A stretch of DNA of 64,000 bases from Phytoactinopolyspora halophila (lineage in GTDB: Bacteria; Actinomycetota; Actinomycetes; Jiangellales; Jiangellaceae): contig NZ_QMIG01000011.1 of NCBI RefSeq assembly GCF_003287285.1, positions 1 to 64,000 of the forward strand, read 5' to 3'. The translations under genes were made by a program, and so were the position numbers. The notes under the pieces are model-generated. The model ran no database searches and was not told where the DNA came from. It saw only the letters and a list, made by a program, of their open reading frames with translations. Each line of letters begins with the position of its first letter. Within the stretch, counting starts at the first letter, position 1. This document shows positions 17,422-26,070 of the stretch, piece by piece.

Positions 17422-18687
17422 CTAGGCACCCTTCCGGGGTGCCGTGGTCGTCGTCAGTGGGCCTCTGACGCGGTCGAACGTGGTCCGGTCGATCTCCTCC
17501 AGCGAGTGATGCAAGGCCCCGTAGACGACGGCATCGTCACCGAGGGTTGACACCTCCAGCGCCGGTTGGTTCAACGGCTGCTGATCCAGCTGCCGCCGCA
17601 CCGCCGCAAGGAGCGTCTCCCCGCATCTGGCCAGCGGACCTCCGATGACGATCAGCCGGGGATCGAGAACGGCGCGGATCGCGGCCACGCCCTTGGCGAA
17701 CCGGCCGGCGACGACGTCGATCGCCTCCAGCGCGGCCGGAGCGCCATCGACGACGGCGTCGAGCACGATGCCCAATGCGCGCTCCCCGGCGCCTGCGAGC
17801 CGCGACCGGAACTCGTCGTCGCCGCACCGTTCCGCGGCTACCGAGGCGAGCCGGACGATCTCCACCGCTCCGACCCATTCTTCGAACGGACCCAGGCCCT
17901 GCGGGGAGCGCGTAGCAGCGGAACTTTCCGCGAGCAGATCGAGGAAGCCGACATCGCCGGCGTCGTTCGACGCGCCGCGATAGAGCTCACCGTGCAGGAC
18001 GATGCCGGCACCCACGCGCTCGCCCCAGTGCACCATCACCAGCGAGTCCTCGCGCCGCTCCGCGCCGCGCCACCGCTCGCCCTGCGTGGCCAGCTTCACG
18101 TCGTTGTCCAGGTAGACCGGCCCACCAAGCGTCTCTGCGAGGCGGCGGACCAGGATGTCCCCGGCGAGGCCGGGCATGCTCGGGATGAGTTTGATGACGC
18201 CGGCCGCCGGATCGACGATGCCCGGCGCGCCCACCGAGGTGAACCACACGTCGTCGCTCGCCACCGCTGCCGACTCGAGTACCCGTCGCACGGTGTCGAG
18301 CAGCGTGTGCACCGCCTCGTCGCCGCGGACGCCGGCGGGCAGCTGGACGACCTCGGATCCCGCGACGGTGCCACCGAGGTCCGCCAGGGCCACCCGCAGG
18401 TCTTGCGGACTGATCGACAGGCCGAGCACGTACCCCGCCTCGGCCCGGAAACGCACCAGCTGCGCCGGCCGGCCCGCGCGCGTCGATTCCCGGTCCGGAC
18501 CCTCGAACTCGATCAATCCCTCGGATTCGAGCGCGTTGAGGGAGCGAGTGACCGCCTGCCGTGACAGCCCGACTGCCTTGGCCAGTGCGGACACGCTCAT
18601 GCTGGTCTCGGCCCGCAGCTGGCGCAAGATCGCGGACGAGTTCAGCTCCCGCATGAACTCGGTACCGACCGCCACTATCCCGTCCAC
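17422..18687 (-). CDS. ROK family transcriptional regulator (NagC/XylR type)
   Basis: 421 residues. An N-terminal winged helix (SVSALAKAVGLSRQAVTRSLNALESEGLIE) is joined to a ROK sugar-kinase-like domain with VYLDNDVKLATQGERW and GAGIVLHGELYRGASNDAGDVGFLDL. The canonical ROK zinc-site CxCGxxGC motif is missing; the region reads RSPQGLGPFEEW, so sensing may be altered. GTG at 18687 follows GAGGGAG. It is divergent from the GH89-murQ-kinase operon and upstream of the transporter operon, well placed to control both. Confidence 0.88.
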   Translation of the reverse strand: MDGIVAVGTEFMRELNSSAILRQLRAETSMSVSALAKAVGLSRQAVTRSLNALESEGLIEFEGPDRESTRAGRPAQLVRFRAEAGYVLGLSISPQDLRVALADLGGTVAGSEVVQLPAGVRGDEAVHTLLDTVRRVLESAAVASDDVWFTSVGAPGIVDPAAGVIKLIPSMPGLAGDILVRRLAETLGGPVYLDNDVKLATQGERWRGAERREDSLVMVHWGERVGAGIVLHGELYRGASNDAGDVGFLDLLAESSAATRSPQGLGPFEEWVGAVEIVRLASVAAERCGDDEFRSRLAGAGERALGIVLDAVVDGAPAALEAIDVVAGRFAKGVAAIRAVLDPRLIVIGGPLARCGETLLAAVRRQLDQQPLNQPALEVSTLGDDAVVYGALHHSLEEIDRTTFDRVRGPLTTTTAPRKGA

Positions 18688-18795
18688 TGGCGCTCCCTCA
18701 CATCCACCGCTCGATCGTTGTGTCGGGTCATGTACGCTAGCATATTTATTATGGACCGTACGAAACTAATTCGACAATGGTCGTGAGGTGTGAGG
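18688..18795. promoter_or_regulatory. divergent control region of the amino-sugar locus
   Basis: This 108-bp stretch separates the ROK gene from the GH89 gene and has an AT-rich core around 18735-18775 in a GC-rich setting. It contains AAACTAA, the half-site seen in XylR/NagC-type operators, but I see no matching second half-site. Likely holds promoters for both directions. Confidence 0.4.
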
Positions 18796-21051
18796 ATGAC
18801 CGGCAACGATGAATCAACGCCACCCTGGGGTGACACGCTCCGGGGCCTGGCCCGGCGCGTGCTCGGACCCGTGGCCGACGCCGTGCATTTCGCCCCTCTC
18901 GATTTCCCCCCTCTCGATTCCGCCCCTCTCGATCCAGCGCCGGCCGCCGGCCACAACAATGCCGGCCGGCACTACGAGTACGAGGCACGCGGCGGTGACG
19001 TGACGGTAGCGGCGACAGACGGCGTGAGCGCCGCCGTCGGACTCCACCATTACCTGCGCGAACGCTGCGGGCACTCCGTCGGATGGGATACGCCCTTGCC
19101 GCTGCCGGTGCGGTCGCTACCGGACAGCCCGCCCTCGCGCGGCGACGCCCGGGTACGCCACGGGTACTACCTGAACTTCTGCACCTTCAGCTACACCATG
19201 CCGTACTGGGACTGGGCCGACTGGGAACGCGAGATCGACTGGATGGCGCTGCACGGCATCACGATGCCGCTGGCCCTCACCGGCCACGAGTCGGTACTCC
19301 ACACCGCCTACACCCGGCTCGGCATGGACGACGAGTCGATCCGCGGCTTCCTGGGTGGCCCGGGTTACCTGCCGTTCCAGTTCATGGGCTGCCTGGACAC
19401 CTTCGCCGGGCCGTTGCCCCCGTCGTGGCTCGACAGCCATCGCGAACTCGGCGCCCGCATCCTCGAACGCGAGCGTGCCTTCGGCATGACACCGGTCCTG
19501 CCCGCCTTCACCGGGCACGTGCCGCCCCAGCTCGCGCCGCAAGGATCCAGTCGCATCTGGCAGGGATTCGAGACCCGCGTCCTCGATCCGTCGGATTCGC
19601 GGTACCAGCAGATCTGCACCGAGATCGCACGCGCGCAGCTCGAACTCTTCGGCAGCGATCACCTGTACGCCGCCGACCCGTTCATCGAGATGATCCCGGT
19701 GGACGCCGACCCGGCCTTTCCGGGTGCCGTCGCCCGGGCAACGCTCGCGGGTCTTCGCGCCGCAGACCCCGAGGCCGTCTGGGTCATGCAAGCGTGGCCG
19801 TTCTCCTACCAGCGCCACTTCTGGACCGACGAGCGGATCCGGGCATTTCTCGACGCGATTCCCCACGAGCGGATGCTGATCGCCGACCTCTGGGCCGAGT
19901 ACGACCCGCAGTGGCGGCGCCTCGAACAGTTCTCCGGGAAGCCATGGCTGTGGTGTGCCCTGCTGAACTTCGGCGGCCGCACCGACCCCGTCGCCGACCT
20001 CCCGAACGTCCCGCAATCGATCGACGCAGCTCTCGAAGCACCAAACCCTCCGTCCGGTATCGGACTGTCGATGGAGGCCACCCGGAACAATCCGGCGTTC
20101 TTCGAGCTCGTGGCCGACCAGATCTGGAACCGGGTCACCGACATCGGCACCTGGATGGACACCTTCGTCGACCAGCGCTACAGCACGCGGCGCGACGACG
20201 ACGCGACGACGCTACGCGCGGCCTGGCGTGGCCTGCTCGACAGCATCTACGCCGCCAGCGGAGTTCGGATCTTTCCCGCCCAGTTCAGCGGCGTCGTCAC
20301 CGCGAAGCCGTCGTACGCGCGCATTCCAGACGGCCTCGACCAGCTACGCGCGGATATCGCCGGCGCCCTCTGGTACTCGCCCGGCACGCTCGTGACAGCC
20401 TGGGAGCAGATGATCGACGTTGCCGAGCGGGACCGCGCTCTGGCCGCAGGACCGCTGGGGCACGATCTCATCGAGGTGGGTATCGCCTACCTGGCACGCC
20501 TCGCCGACCGGTTCTTCCTCGACGTCGTCGAGCAGTCGGTGCGGCTCGGCACGCGCAGCGACGAGCACGTCGCCCGCTTCATGCGCCTGTTCGACGATCT
20601 GGACCGCCTGCTGGCCACCCGCGACGAGTTCACCTACCAGCACTGGGAGGCGAAAGCGCTGTCCTGGGCGAGCGAGCCGGGAGATCGGGACGTCCTGGCC
20701 GACAACGCCCGTCGCATCATCACGGTGTGGGGAACCACGACCAGCCCGCTGCTCGACGACTACTCGGGACGCTTCTGGAGCGGCCTGGTCGGCGGTTATT
20801 ACCGCGACCGTTGGCAGCTGTGGGCGCACGGGCTAGATCGGGCCCTGGCCAGCGACGAGCTCGGCCACGATCACGACAGCAGCGAGCACGACCTGAACCG
20901 CCGGCTCCAGGAACGCGCTGAGGCTTTCCTGCGAGACGGCCCTCACCCGCCACCCGAAGACCTGGGCGACGTCGCGACCGAATCGCGCCGCGTGTACACC
21001 ACATACGCATCCCATGCCGGTTCGCTTTCGCGGACGCCAGACCACAACTGA
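18796..21051 (+). CDS. alpha-N-acetylglucosaminidase, glycoside hydrolase family 89
   Basis: 751 residues matching human NAGLU and bacterial GH89 throughout. Landmarks are GYYLNFCTFSYTMPYWDWADWEREIDWMALHGITMPLALTG, the presumed acid/base Glu298 in YAADPFIEM, DLWAEYDPQW, and the presumed nucleophile Glu427 in SMEATRNN. It removes terminal alpha-linked GlcNAc. There is no signal peptide or lipobox, so it should act in the cytoplasm on imported saccharides. ATG at 18796 has GAGGT seven bases upstream. The stop overlaps the next operon gene region, with murQ 11 bases on. Residue assignments are by analogy. Confidence 0.92.
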   Translation: MTGNDESTPPWGDTLRGLARRVLGPVADAVHFAPLDFPPLDSAPLDPAPAAGHNNAGRHYEYEARGGDVTVAATDGVSAAVGLHHYLRERCGHSVGWDTPLPLPVRSLPDSPPSRGDARVRHGYYLNFCTFSYTMPYWDWADWEREIDWMALHGITMPLALTGHESVLHTAYTRLGMDDESIRGFLGGPGYLPFQFMGCLDTFAGPLPPSWLDSHRELGARILERERAFGMTPVLPAFTGHVPPQLAPQGSSRIWQGFETRVLDPSDSRYQQICTEIARAQLELFGSDHLYAADPFIEMIPVDADPAFPGAVARATLAGLRAADPEAVWVMQAWPFSYQRHFWTDERIRAFLDAIPHERMLIADLWAEYDPQWRRLEQFSGKPWLWCALLNFGGRTDPVADLPNVPQSIDAALEAPNPPSGIGLSMEATRNNPAFFELVADQIWNRVTDIGTWMDTFVDQRYSTRRDDDATTLRAAWRGLLDSIYAASGVRIFPAQFSGVVTAKPSYARIPDGLDQLRADIAGALWYSPGTLVTAWEQMIDVAERDRALAAGPLGHDLIEVGIAYLARLADRFFLDVVEQSVRLGTRSDEHVARFMRLFDDLDRLLATRDEFTYQHWEAKALSWASEPGDRDVLADNARRIITVWGTTTSPLLDDYSGRFWSGLVGGYYRDRWQLWAHGLDRALASDELGHDHDSSEHDLNRRLQERAEAFLRDGPHPPPEDLGDVATESRRVYTTYASHAGSLSRTPDHN
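18891..18935 (+). repeat. three 15-bp tandem units near the GH89 start
   Basis: Three near-identical 15-mers built on CSCCCCTCTCGAT encode PLD repeats (APLDFPPLDSAPLDP), about 33 residues into the GH89 protein. Nothing comparable is expected in the family, so this is probably a recent local expansion. Confidence 0.75.
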
Positions 21052-21062
21052 TGAGGAGCACC

Positions 21063-21965
21063 ATGACATCGCGGGTACCACCGACCGAGCAGCGCAACCC
21101 GCACACCGCCGATATCGACACGCTGGAGAGTCACGACATCCTCCGGCTCCTGCACGACGAGGACGCCCGGGCCGTGGAGGCGGTTGCGGCCGCAAACGAA
21201 CAACTCGCACGCTCCGTGGACGAGGCCCACGCGCGGCTCGTCCGGGGCGGATCGGTGCACTATTTCGGCGCGGGCGCCTCGGGCCGGCTCGCCGTGCTGG
21301 ATGCCACGGAGATCACGCCAACGTTCGGTGCTCCTCGGGATCTGTTCACGGCTCACTTCGCCGGCGGCGCGAGCGCCGTCGTCGATTCCTCGATCGACTG
21401 CGAGGACTCCGACGACATGGGCGCGGCGGCGGCGCGGAACCTGGACGAGAGCAGTGTGGCCGTCGGTATCACCGCCTCCGGGTCCACCACCTACGTCGCC
21501 GGTGCGCTGCGCACCGCCCGTGCCATCGGCGCACTCACCATACTCATCACCTGCAACCCCGACGCCCCGCTGCGCGAGCTGGCCGACATGGCCGTCGTCG
21601 CGGACACGGGCCCGGAGGCGCTCGCCGGTTCCACGCGGCTCAAAGCCGGCACGGCGACCAAAGTGATCCTCAACTCGTTCTCCACCGCCCTCATGATCAA
21701 ATCGGGGCGCACGTACAGCAACCTCATGGTGGGGCTGGTGGCGTCCAACACCAAGCTGCGGGAGCGGGCGGTCGGCCTGCTCGCTGACGCCACCGGCTCC
21801 GACGAGCGGAGCTGCCGCGAGGCGCTCACCGATGCGGGTGGCAAGATCCCCGAGGCACTGGTGCGCCTGCTCACCGGTTGTTCGCCAGAACGGGCCCGGT
21901 CGGCGATCGACGCGCACCCGAGCGTTCGCGACGCCGTTGCCGCAGTGCACGGACGCGCCCTATGA
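21063..21965 (+). CDS. murQ: N-acetylmuramic acid 6-phosphate etherase
   Basis: 300 residues, a SIS-fold etherase. Signatures are TEQRNPHTADIDTL at the start, HYFGAGASGRLAVLDATEITPTFG and GTATKVILNSFSTALMIKSGRTYSNLMVG. It removes D-lactate from MurNAc-6-phosphate to give GlcNAc-6-phosphate. ATG at 21063 is preferred because GAGGAG lies just upstream; an ATG at 21051 overlaps the GH89 stop. The next gene overlaps by four bases and encodes the likely kinase that supplies its substrate. The presence of MurQ shows that MurNAc, not just GlcNAc, is handled by this locus. Confidence 0.93.
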   Translation: MTSRVPPTEQRNPHTADIDTLESHDILRLLHDEDARAVEAVAAANEQLARSVDEAHARLVRGGSVHYFGAGASGRLAVLDATEITPTFGAPRDLFTAHFAGGASAVVDSSIDCEDSDDMGAAAARNLDESSVAVGITASGSTTYVAGALRTARAIGALTILITCNPDAPLRELADMAVVADTGPEALAGSTRLKAGTATKVILNSFSTALMIKSGRTYSNLMVGLVASNTKLRERAVGLLADATGSDERSCREALTDAGGKIPEALVRLLTGCSPERARSAIDAHPSVRDAVAAVHGRAL

Positions 21966-22909
21966 ACCAGACCGGCATCGCCGGGGTCGACGTCGGTGGC
22001 AGTGGTATCAGGGTGCGCGTCGATCCGGGCGCGCGGGAGGCCCAGGACAGAGAGCCACCGCCACGCGTGAACGGGAAGATCGACCTCGGCCAGCTCGCAC
22101 CGCGCATCATCGATGCCCTCGACATGGCGGCTCCCGGAGCCGCCGGGTTCGCCGGGATGGCCATCGGCATGACCGGGCTTCCCGGACTCGTCGACGATCC
22201 CCGTCCACTGTGGGACGGGATGCGTGCACGCTTCTACATCGGCTCGCTCGCCGTCGCCGGCGACGCCTTGACGACGCACGTGGGTGCACTCGGTTTCCAC
22301 CCGGGCGTCGTGGTCGCCGCCGGCACCGGAGTCATCACGCTCGGTACCGACCTCGACGGCATCTGGAACCAGTCGGACGGGTGGGGGTACCTGCTCGGCG
22401 ACCACGGCAGCGGCGCCTGGATCGGCTTGATGGGCTTGCAGGCCGCGCTGCGCGCGCACGACGGACGGCCAAACGGGTCGAGCAACTTGCTCGACCACCT
22501 CGAAGCTCGGTTCGGGCATCCGTTGGAGCTGGTGGGTCTCGTCTACGAGTCACCATCCCCGGCGCATCACCTCGCGTCGTTCGCACCCAGCGTCGCCGAG
22601 GCCGCTCACGCGGGCGACCCGGTCGCCCGGCGGATCTGGACCGAGGCCGGGCAGCACCTGGGCGAGACGGCGATCGCCGCCGCCTCCGGACTGAAGCCCG
22701 TCTTCTCCTGGGGCGGAGGGCTCTTCGAGGCCGGTGACCTGCTCATGGAGCCGTTTCAGAGAACGATCCGGGCGTCACTTCCCGACGCGCGTTTCGAACC
22801 ACCCCGCGGGGGCTCGGTTGCCGGCGCGCTCGCTCTGGCCCGCGCCGCAGCCGACGGAACGTTGCCAGCCAGCACGCCCTACCTGCACGCCTTCAGCTCG
22901 CCGGGCTGA
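21962..22909 (+). CDS. BadF/BadG-type kinase, probable MurNAc/GlcNAc kinase (MurK-like)
   Basis: 315 residues of the ASKHA fold. The phosphate-1 motif is IAGVDVGGSGIRVRVD and phosphate-2 is VVVAAGTGVITLG; SDGWGYLLGDHGSGAWIG is the signature loop of BadF/BadG/BcrA/BcrD-type kinases, and FSWGGGLFEAGD the adenosine loop. In Clostridium acetobutylicum the MurK enzyme of this family phosphorylates both MurNAc and GlcNAc. Overlap with murQ (ATGA) makes the same role likely. Its end overlaps the convergent sulfotransferase gene by 17 bases. Confidence 0.85.
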   Translation: MNQTGIAGVDVGGSGIRVRVDPGAREAQDREPPPRVNGKIDLGQLAPRIIDALDMAAPGAAGFAGMAIGMTGLPGLVDDPRPLWDGMRARFYIGSLAVAGDALTTHVGALGFHPGVVVAAGTGVITLGTDLDGIWNQSDGWGYLLGDHGSGAWIGLMGLQAALRAHDGRPNGSSNLLDHLEARFGHPLELVGLVYESPSPAHHLASFAPSVAEAAHAGDPVARRIWTEAGQHLGETAIAAASGLKPVFSWGGGLFEAGDLLMEPFQRTIRASLPDARFEPPRGGSVAGALALARAAADGTLPASTPYLHAFSSPG

Positions 22910-23513
22910 AGCCCCACTCGCTACGAAGGCCTCGCCACGGAAATGGCGTGTCCGGCACGGAGAAGCCCAGTGCTGCGCAGATGGGCTCCCAACCGTCCTG
23001 CGGGTGCCAATCCACCAGCCGTTCGGCCGGAACCGACTCCCGGACCGCAGCAAGATGGTCGTCGTAGGCCTTCATCAACAGCTCGGGATGATCCCAGTCG
23101 GTCGTCCCGGTGAAACGCTCCAGGAGATCCGTGAGCCCGCAGCCCTGGCCGGTCCAGCCGTTCGCCACCGCCATCCGGGCTATCGGCAGGAGGGTTGCCG
23201 ACATGCTGTCGTACCATTCTTGCGCGCTGTCCCGGCGGGACAGGATGATCGGCGCCTCTGGATAGTGGGTGCCGAGCTCGTCCCAGAACATCGCCGTGGG
23301 CCAATCGACGGCGGCGACGTAGCCATCATATATTTTGTCCCAATCGGGAGATCCACCCGTGAGAGCTGTCGCCCAGTCGGCACCGAGGTTGAACGGATGA
23401 CCGGGAATGACAGCCATGTGATAGCAGTCGCCCCCCAGTAGCTGTTCGAGCGCCTCTTTCAGAGAAGACGTTCCGGTACGAGGCAGCCCCGCACCCACGA
23501 TCGAAAGACCCAC
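22893..23513 (-). CDS. sulfotransferase family protein, copy A
   Basis: 206 residues. The 5'-phosphosulfate loop reads GAGLPRTGTSSLKEALEQLLGG and the later PIILSRRDSAQEWYDSM resembles the 3'-phosphate-binding region, so PAPS-dependent sulfate transfer is likely. The family (short sulfotransferase/P-loop type with Trp-rich ends) has no fixed substrate. GTG at 23513 follows TTTGGAGA. It is a clear paralogue of the gene at 53230-53847, with about three quarters of residues the same by eye. It is convergent with the MurK-like gene. Confidence 0.82.
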   Translation of the reverse strand: MGLSIVGAGLPRTGTSSLKEALEQLLGGDCYHMAVIPGHPFNLGADWATALTGGSPDWDKIYDGYVAAVDWPTAMFWDELGTHYPEAPIILSRRDSAQEWYDSMSATLLPIARMAVANGWTGQGCGLTDLLERFTGTTDWDHPELLMKAYDDHLAAVRESVPAERLVDWHPQDGWEPICAALGFSVPDTPFPWRGLRSEWGFSPAS

Positions 23514-23842
23514 GCTGACATCTCCAAACGTCGTCCACACACGTGCGATTCGGGACAATACAGAAGAAAATGATCAGCGACAAGACAACTCCTGGTGAAA
23601 TGTCAGGGACCGTCAAGCCACCACCTGTCACCGGGGCTGCCAGCAGACCCGTCGGTCCACCTCGCCAGTAACGGAGAACCGTCGAAGGCCACGCGGATCG
23701 TCGGCGACCTCGATCAAGTTCTATACAAATCCGTTGACAAGTAGACAAAATCCGAGACACACGTCTCGTGCTCACGGAAAACGGCGGTAGATCTCGCCCC
23801 GCACTGCTACGGTCTCCCAGGACGCGAAATGAGGGGACAACC
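23514..23842. other. intergenic region between sulfotransferase A and oxidase
   Basis: 329 bp with no convincing gene. A minus-strand promoter candidate (TTGTCG, 17 bp, TATTGT) lies at 23555-23583. TTGACA at about 23733 and the short inverted repeat CGAGAC-ACAC-GTCTCG at about 23753-23768 precede the oxidase gene. Confidence 0.5.
23555..23583 (-). promoter_or_regulatory. promoter of sulfotransferase A
   Basis: On the minus strand TTGTCG and TATTGT are separated by 17 bases, about 40 bases before the GTG. The spacer starts CTGATCATT, and the same TGATCATT lies upstream of the paralogous gene at 53847. Confidence 0.45.
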
Positions 23843-25084
23843 ATGGCAACGACGATCACTACCCGGCAGCCCGCTTTCGTACCGGGTCATCCACGTCCGG
23901 TTGGCACGGAGTCGACGGCCGATGTCACGGACGCGGCGAGTGCGGCCATTCGCCAGTACTTCGGCAATCCGCAATCCGACGGCGCCCCTGCGGGCGAGCC
24001 GCTGCGCGATCTGCCGGAACTGCGCAGCATGGGTGGCGTGCTGGAGCACACGTTGCCACCAGAGCACGCCACACCCGGTCAGATCCTGCGGGTTCGCCCT
24101 GGCGACACGATCAAGCTGACTACCGACGACGGCACCGCGCAAGCCGGGTCCGATCAGCGGCACGAGTACGAGATCCCGGCCGATTTCCCGGCAGGGTTGC
24201 ACCGTTACCACCCGCTGGGCCGGAGCTCTCCGCGCGCCCACGCGTGCCTGCCCGCTCCACTCCTCGTCGAAGGTGACATCGACCAGGTGGACGGCATCGC
24301 CAGCGCGCGGGAGCGCACCTTGGTGATCGGCGAACGCCGGCCGGCCGATGCCGCACCACCGGCCGGGCTCACCGCCACCGTCAACGGCCAGGTACTGCCG
24401 GACATCGACATCCAACCCGGCGAGATCCAACGTTGGCGGATACTCAACGCGGATCCGCGCCGGGTCATGTGGTTCCACGTCGAAGGCCACACCCTGCACC
24501 AGATCGGGCAGGATGGCATGCCCTTCACCCAGGCCCGCCCGGTGCAGTCGATCATGTTGGTGCCCGGCAACCGGGCGGAAATCCTGATCCGCGCCACCCG
24601 GCCGGGACGGTATCGCGTGTATGCCGGGAAATACGGCCATGGCCAGACCGGCCAACCCCAGCCGGCGGTCGATCTGGCGACCTTCGCCGTGGCCGGACGG
24701 CCCGTCTTCAACCCGATGCCCCGCGGCCTCGTCGACGGGCCGCAGTTCGCCACCGAGCCGATCGCCGAGAAACGCACGCTGCGCTTCACCGGAGGCGATG
24801 GCACTCCTGGACGGGCGGTCCGGACCGTCATGGACGGGCACGAGCTGGATCTCGCAGACGTCGATCGATACGTCACGGCCGGCACCGTCGAGGAATGGGT
24901 ACTCATCAACGACGACGCCACCCAGCACCGCTTCCACCTGAACGGCCACCCGTTCCAGGTGCTGGATGTCCAGGGCATCCCCGCAGGTGATCAGTCCTGG
25001 CAGACCAATCCGGAGATCTGGTGGGACACCTACCGGCTGCCGGCGAACGGTCAGGTCACGATCCGCGCACATATCCGCGCCTGA
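23843..25084 (+). CDS. degenerate multicopper oxidase-like protein
   Basis: 413 residues. The cupredoxin-type layout is recognisable: LRVRPGDTIKL, HEYEIPADFPAGLHRYHPLGR, the second domain with WRILNADPRRVMWFHVEGHTLHQIGQDG, and HRFHLNGHPFQVLDVQG. However the usual first HxHG segment after RVRPGDT is deleted, the HPHxHG motif is reduced to HPLGR, and the final HCHxxxHxxxGM copper motif is absent because the protein ends in RAHIRA. It therefore cannot hold a full copper set. ATG at 23843 follows GAGGGG. No signal peptide is seen. It may be a pseudoenzyme or a binding protein. Confidence 0.8.
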   Translation: MATTITTRQPAFVPGHPRPVGTESTADVTDAASAAIRQYFGNPQSDGAPAGEPLRDLPELRSMGGVLEHTLPPEHATPGQILRVRPGDTIKLTTDDGTAQAGSDQRHEYEIPADFPAGLHRYHPLGRSSPRAHACLPAPLLVEGDIDQVDGIASARERTLVIGERRPADAAPPAGLTATVNGQVLPDIDIQPGEIQRWRILNADPRRVMWFHVEGHTLHQIGQDGMPFTQARPVQSIMLVPGNRAEILIRATRPGRYRVYAGKYGHGQTGQPQPAVDLATFAVAGRPVFNPMPRGLVDGPQFATEPIAEKRTLRFTGGDGTPGRAVRTVMDGHELDLADVDRYVTAGTVEEWVLINDDATQHRFHLNGHPFQVLDVQGIPAGDQSWQTNPEIWWDTYRLPANGQVTIRAHIRA

Positions 25085-25123
25085 CCATTCGCGCGGCACC
25101 GGACCACGGCTGCCGGCGAGCTC

Positions 25124-25191
25124 ACTTCTTGGTTCTGCGGAACGTCCAGACAGATGTTGGGGTTCCTGGGCGTTCCACAGAACCAAGAAGT
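25124..25191. terminator. 25-bp inverted repeat between convergent genes
   Basis: Arms 25124-25148 and 25167-25191 match at 23 of 25 positions with an 18-base loop. It lies between the stops of the oxidase-like gene and the AraC gene, so a shared bidirectional terminator is likely. Confidence 0.75.
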
Positions 25192-25202
25192 CGCCTTCTC
25201 GA

Positions 25203-26006
25203 TCAACGGGCGCCGGTCTGATCTCGTTGGTACGTCACCGGGGGCGTTCCCACCACCTGAGTGAACACGCGCGTCAAGTGTGCCTGGTCGCTGAAACCGA
25301 GCCGGCCCGCCAGCGCCGCCCAGTCGATTCGCTCGCCACTGTGCGCGGCCGCCGTCGCTTCGAGAAGGCGGAATCGCTGGATCACCCACTTCGGGCCGAT
25401 CCCGATGTACTCCGAGAACAGCCGCTGCAGCCGGCGCAGGCTGATCCCGGCATGCTCGGCCAACTGCTCGGCACGAACGATGTCGGTGCGCCGCTCGGCC
25501 TCGTCGACCAGGAGCGTGACCTCCCGTGCCATCGGATCCGGCTCCGGCCCGACACCGAGCAGGTATTCCTCGAGAACCGCGATCATAGCCGCGGAGTCCG
25601 TCGCCGCCAAGATTCCCTCGGCCGTGCCGCGGTCGTTCCTTCCGAGGACGTCTGCCGCAGTACGAACCGTCCCCGAGATCGCCGCCAGGCTACCTTTCAG
25701 CAGTGGGCGGAAGCCGCCGCTGAAGAAGGCCGCACCGAGCACGTGTCCCCCACCGGTCAACGTGCGAAAGAACGGCTCCCGGGTCACACCATGGACGAAC
25801 AGCCGGCCGTCCTCGGCCGCGATATGCACGCGTGGCTGCGGAATGACTTGCTGGCGGTACGGCTGCGAGACCCGCCACCGCACCAGCCAGTAATAGTCCA
25901 CGAACTCCGCCAGCGACGCCGATGGCGGGAGGCGCTCGACGTCGAACGCCTTCCGGCCCCTCTCCGGCCGAACGATCGCCTCCGGGCGCCCCCTGGGCAC
26001 GGACAT
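25203..26006 (-). CDS. AraC family transcriptional regulator
   Basis: About 267 residues. The C-terminal part has two helix-turn-helix units, RAEQLAEHAGISLRRLQRLFSEYIGIGPKWVIQRFRL and AALAGRLGFSDQAHLTRVFTQVVGTPP. The N-terminal domain, with FVDYYWLVRW and a later GAAFFSGGFRPLL, resembles the DUF6597-type sensor. The frame is open much further upstream, but ATG at 26006 fits the family and leaves a 64-bp divergent region before the DUF3224 gene. It probably regulates that gene and itself. Confidence 0.85.
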   Translation of the reverse strand: MSVPRGRPEAIVRPERGRKAFDVERLPPSASLAEFVDYYWLVRWRVSQPYRQQVIPQPRVHIAAEDGRLFVHGVTREPFFRTLTGGGHVLGAAFFSGGFRPLLKGSLAAISGTVRTAADVLGRNDRGTAEGILAATDSAAMIAVLEEYLLGVGPEPDPMAREVTLLVDEAERRTDIVRAEQLAEHAGISLRRLQRLFSEYIGIGPKWVIQRFRLLEATAAAHSGERIDWAALAGRLGFSDQAHLTRVFTQVVGTPPVTYQRDQTGAR

Positions 26007-26070
26007 GGTCACAGCATAGTCGTCGCGTTTGTTCAAGACCGCCGGATTCCGGCGGCCTAGCGTGTTAACC

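Noticed and set aside
16033-17550. Open frame antisense to the sugar-binding lipoprotein
   Set aside because: The opposite strand has a lipobox, ribosome-binding site and operon overlaps; this frame has none of these.
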